Assembly: GCA_009785705.1 (NCBI GenBank)
Contig: WQVS01000058.1
Span: 1 to 8,832, forward strand
Direction of reading: 5' to 3'
Source of the DNA: Coriobacteriia bacterium
GTDB lineage: Bacteria; Actinomycetota; Coriobacteriia; WRKU01; WQUG01
DNA: 8,832 nt
This document shows positions 8,569 to 8,832 of this stretch, one piece after another. The notes below the pieces were generated by a model. The model was not told the DNA's origin. It made no database searches and was given only the letters and a program-made list of their open reading frames with translations. Position 1 is the stretch's first letter. Each line of letters starts with the position of its first letter. Both the position numbers and the translations under genes were made by a program.

Positions 8569-8573
8569 CCTTT
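8569..8573 (-). promoter_or_regulatory. Ribosome binding site of the giant RHS gene
   Basis: AAAGG read on the minus strand, 7 bases before ATG at 8561. It decides the start: the nearby ATG at 8553 is in another frame, and no other ATG in the giant gene's frame has a comparable site. Confidence 0.7.
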
Positions 8574-8597
8574 CGCGCAAGAAGAATTCGGTCCATA

Positions 8598-8609
8598 TGT
8601 GACCTCACA
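8598..8609. promoter_or_regulatory. Short palindrome TGTGA-CC-TCACA
   Basis: Five-base arms separated by two bases lie in the predicted leader of the giant gene. Next to it is a perfect 10-bp palindrome, AATTGCAATT at 8609-8618. The arms repeat the TCACA of the nearby tandem repeats, so the sites may belong together. The dyad is short and could be chance; the CRP-like half sites lack the usual 6-base spacing. Confidence 0.3.
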
Positions 8610-8618
8610 ATTGCAATT

Positions 8619-8640
8619 CATCACAATTTCATCACATATT
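8619..8640. repeat. Two tandem 11-bp direct repeats (CATCACAATTT / CATCACATATT)
   Basis: The adjacent copies 8619-8629 and 8630-8640 share CATCACA exactly and are AT-rich after it. A further TCACA sits at 8605-8609 as half of TGTGA-CC-TCACA (8598-8609). The 11-base period is one helical turn. The repeats overlap the predicted -10 and start of the giant gene, so they are candidate sites for a DNA-binding regulator, possibly a repressor. Confidence 0.45.
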
Positions 8641-8667
8641 TTACATGATATCACCATTTAAAGGCAA
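8638..8667 (-). promoter_or_regulatory. Candidate promoter of the giant RHS gene
   Basis: On the minus strand TTGCCT (8667-8662, 4 of 6 to TTGACA), an 18-base spacer and TAAAAT (8643-8638, 5 of 6 to TATAAT). Transcription would start near 8631 and give a leader of about 70 bases. The match is moderate and this AT-rich stretch could give one by chance. It overlaps the start of the small plus-strand ORF. Confidence 0.4.
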
Positions 8668-8776
8668 AAGCAAGCGACAAGCGCAATGTTGTCAGTTGAT
8701 TGAAATCGCCAGTGCAACACTGTTTGCACTGAGTATGACAGTGACTTTCTTATGTGCACTAGGTCTGGCAGTATAA
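8645..8776 (+). CDS. Possible small single-pass membrane protein (43 aa), uncertain
   Basis: The ORF reads MISPFKGKSKRQAQCCQLIE, then about 23 hydrophobic residues (IASATLFALSMT...LCALGLAV) to the end at TAA. A Lys/Arg-rich start followed by one hydrophobic segment fits a positive-inside small membrane protein. Against it: no clear Shine-Dalgarno site precedes ATG 8645, the candidate promoter of the giant gene overlaps its start on the other strand, and its stop overlaps a consensus TATAAT for the downstream gene. If real, it would be the first gene of an operon with the gene starting 52 bases later at 8829. I do not recognise the family. Confidence 0.35.
   Translation: MISPFKGKSKRQAQCCQLIEIASATLFALSMTVTFLCALGLAV
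8710..8731. repeat. Perfect 8-bp inverted repeat CAGTGCAA-N6-TTGCACTG
   Basis: The arms at 8710-8717 and 8724-8731 are exact reverse complements around a 6-base centre. It is not followed by a T run, so it is not an intrinsic terminator. Placed between two divergent promoters (about 90 bases from the left predicted start and 63 from the right one), it looks like an operator for a dimeric regulator. A short RNA hairpin is the alternative. Confidence 0.5.
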
Positions 8777-8777
8777 T
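8772..8777 (+). promoter_or_regulatory. Candidate -10 element (TATAAT) for the rightward gene
   Basis: An exact TATAAT would start transcription near 8784 and give a leader of about 45 bases to the ATG at 8829. The -35 region is weak (TTCTTA at 8747-8752, 19-base spacing, 3 of 6), so an activator might be needed. It overlaps the TAA of the 43-codon ORF. Confidence 0.45.
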
Positions 8778-8815
8778 TTTCTTCAGCTTTTGTTTGATAC
8801 TTCTCTTGCTATAGC

Positions 8816-8823
8816 AGGAGGTG
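8816..8823 (+). promoter_or_regulatory. Strong ribosome binding site AGGAGGTG of the rightward gene
   Basis: A near-perfect anti-16S match, 5 bases after its last G (7 after AGGAGG) to ATG at 8829. It is much stronger than the site of the giant gene. Confidence 0.8.
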
Positions 8824-8828
8824 AAATT

Positions 8829-8832
8829 ATGA
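8829..8832 (+). CDS. First codon of the next gene, divergent from the RHS gene
   Basis: Only the ATG and one base are in the window. The start is supported solely by the AGGAGGTG at the expected distance. Product unknown. Confidence 0.65.

Noticed and set aside
8598..8609. CRP/FNR box
   Set aside because: TGTGA and TCACA half sites are separated by only 2 bases instead of the 6 expected for CRP.
8710..8745. Intrinsic terminator
   Set aside because: The inverted repeat is not followed by a run of T on either strand and its stem is not GC-rich.

Overview
The window is almost entirely one very large gene, read on the minus strand. It starts at 8561 and runs off the left edge still open: 2853 in-frame codons with no stop. 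The product is a secreted RHS/YD-repeat protein of the WapA/polymorphic-toxin type. In order it has an export signal, a conserved N-terminal region ending in a YPVTVDPS motif, a DNRLRE (CBM96-like) beta-sandwich domain, six Ig-like repeats, two further beta-rich segments (the second FN3-like), the RHS entry segment (GNFVYQQTD...RTYN), about 1060 residues of YD repeats, and the beginning of the RHS-associated core. The C-terminal tip, which in this family is the variable and often toxic part, and any immunity gene lie beyond base 1 and cannot be judged here.

The right end (8562-8828) is a divergent intergenic region. It holds a ribosome binding site and a plausible promoter for the giant gene, a pair of 11-bp direct repeats over that promoter's -10/start region, a perfect 8-bp inverted repeat near the middle, and a consensus TATAAT pointing right. 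A strong AGGAGGTG ribosome binding site and an ATG at 8829 mark the first codon of the next gene, which is otherwise outside the window. A 43-codon ORF (8645-8776, +) encoding one possible membrane segment overlaps this region. It may be a small protein or a chance ORF, and its stop codon overlaps the TATAAT.

Organism: base composition is moderate to AT-rich, the Shine-Dalgarno sites are strong, and the protein has a Gram-positive-looking signal and a WapA-like layout. This suggests a Gram-positive bacterium (Bacillota, or a lower-GC actinobacterium such as a Coriobacteriia member). There is no rRNA or housekeeping gene, so this is only an inference. No tRNA, rRNA, CRISPR array or insertion sequence was seen. 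All sizeable plus-strand ORFs lie opposite the giant gene and read as shadows of it.
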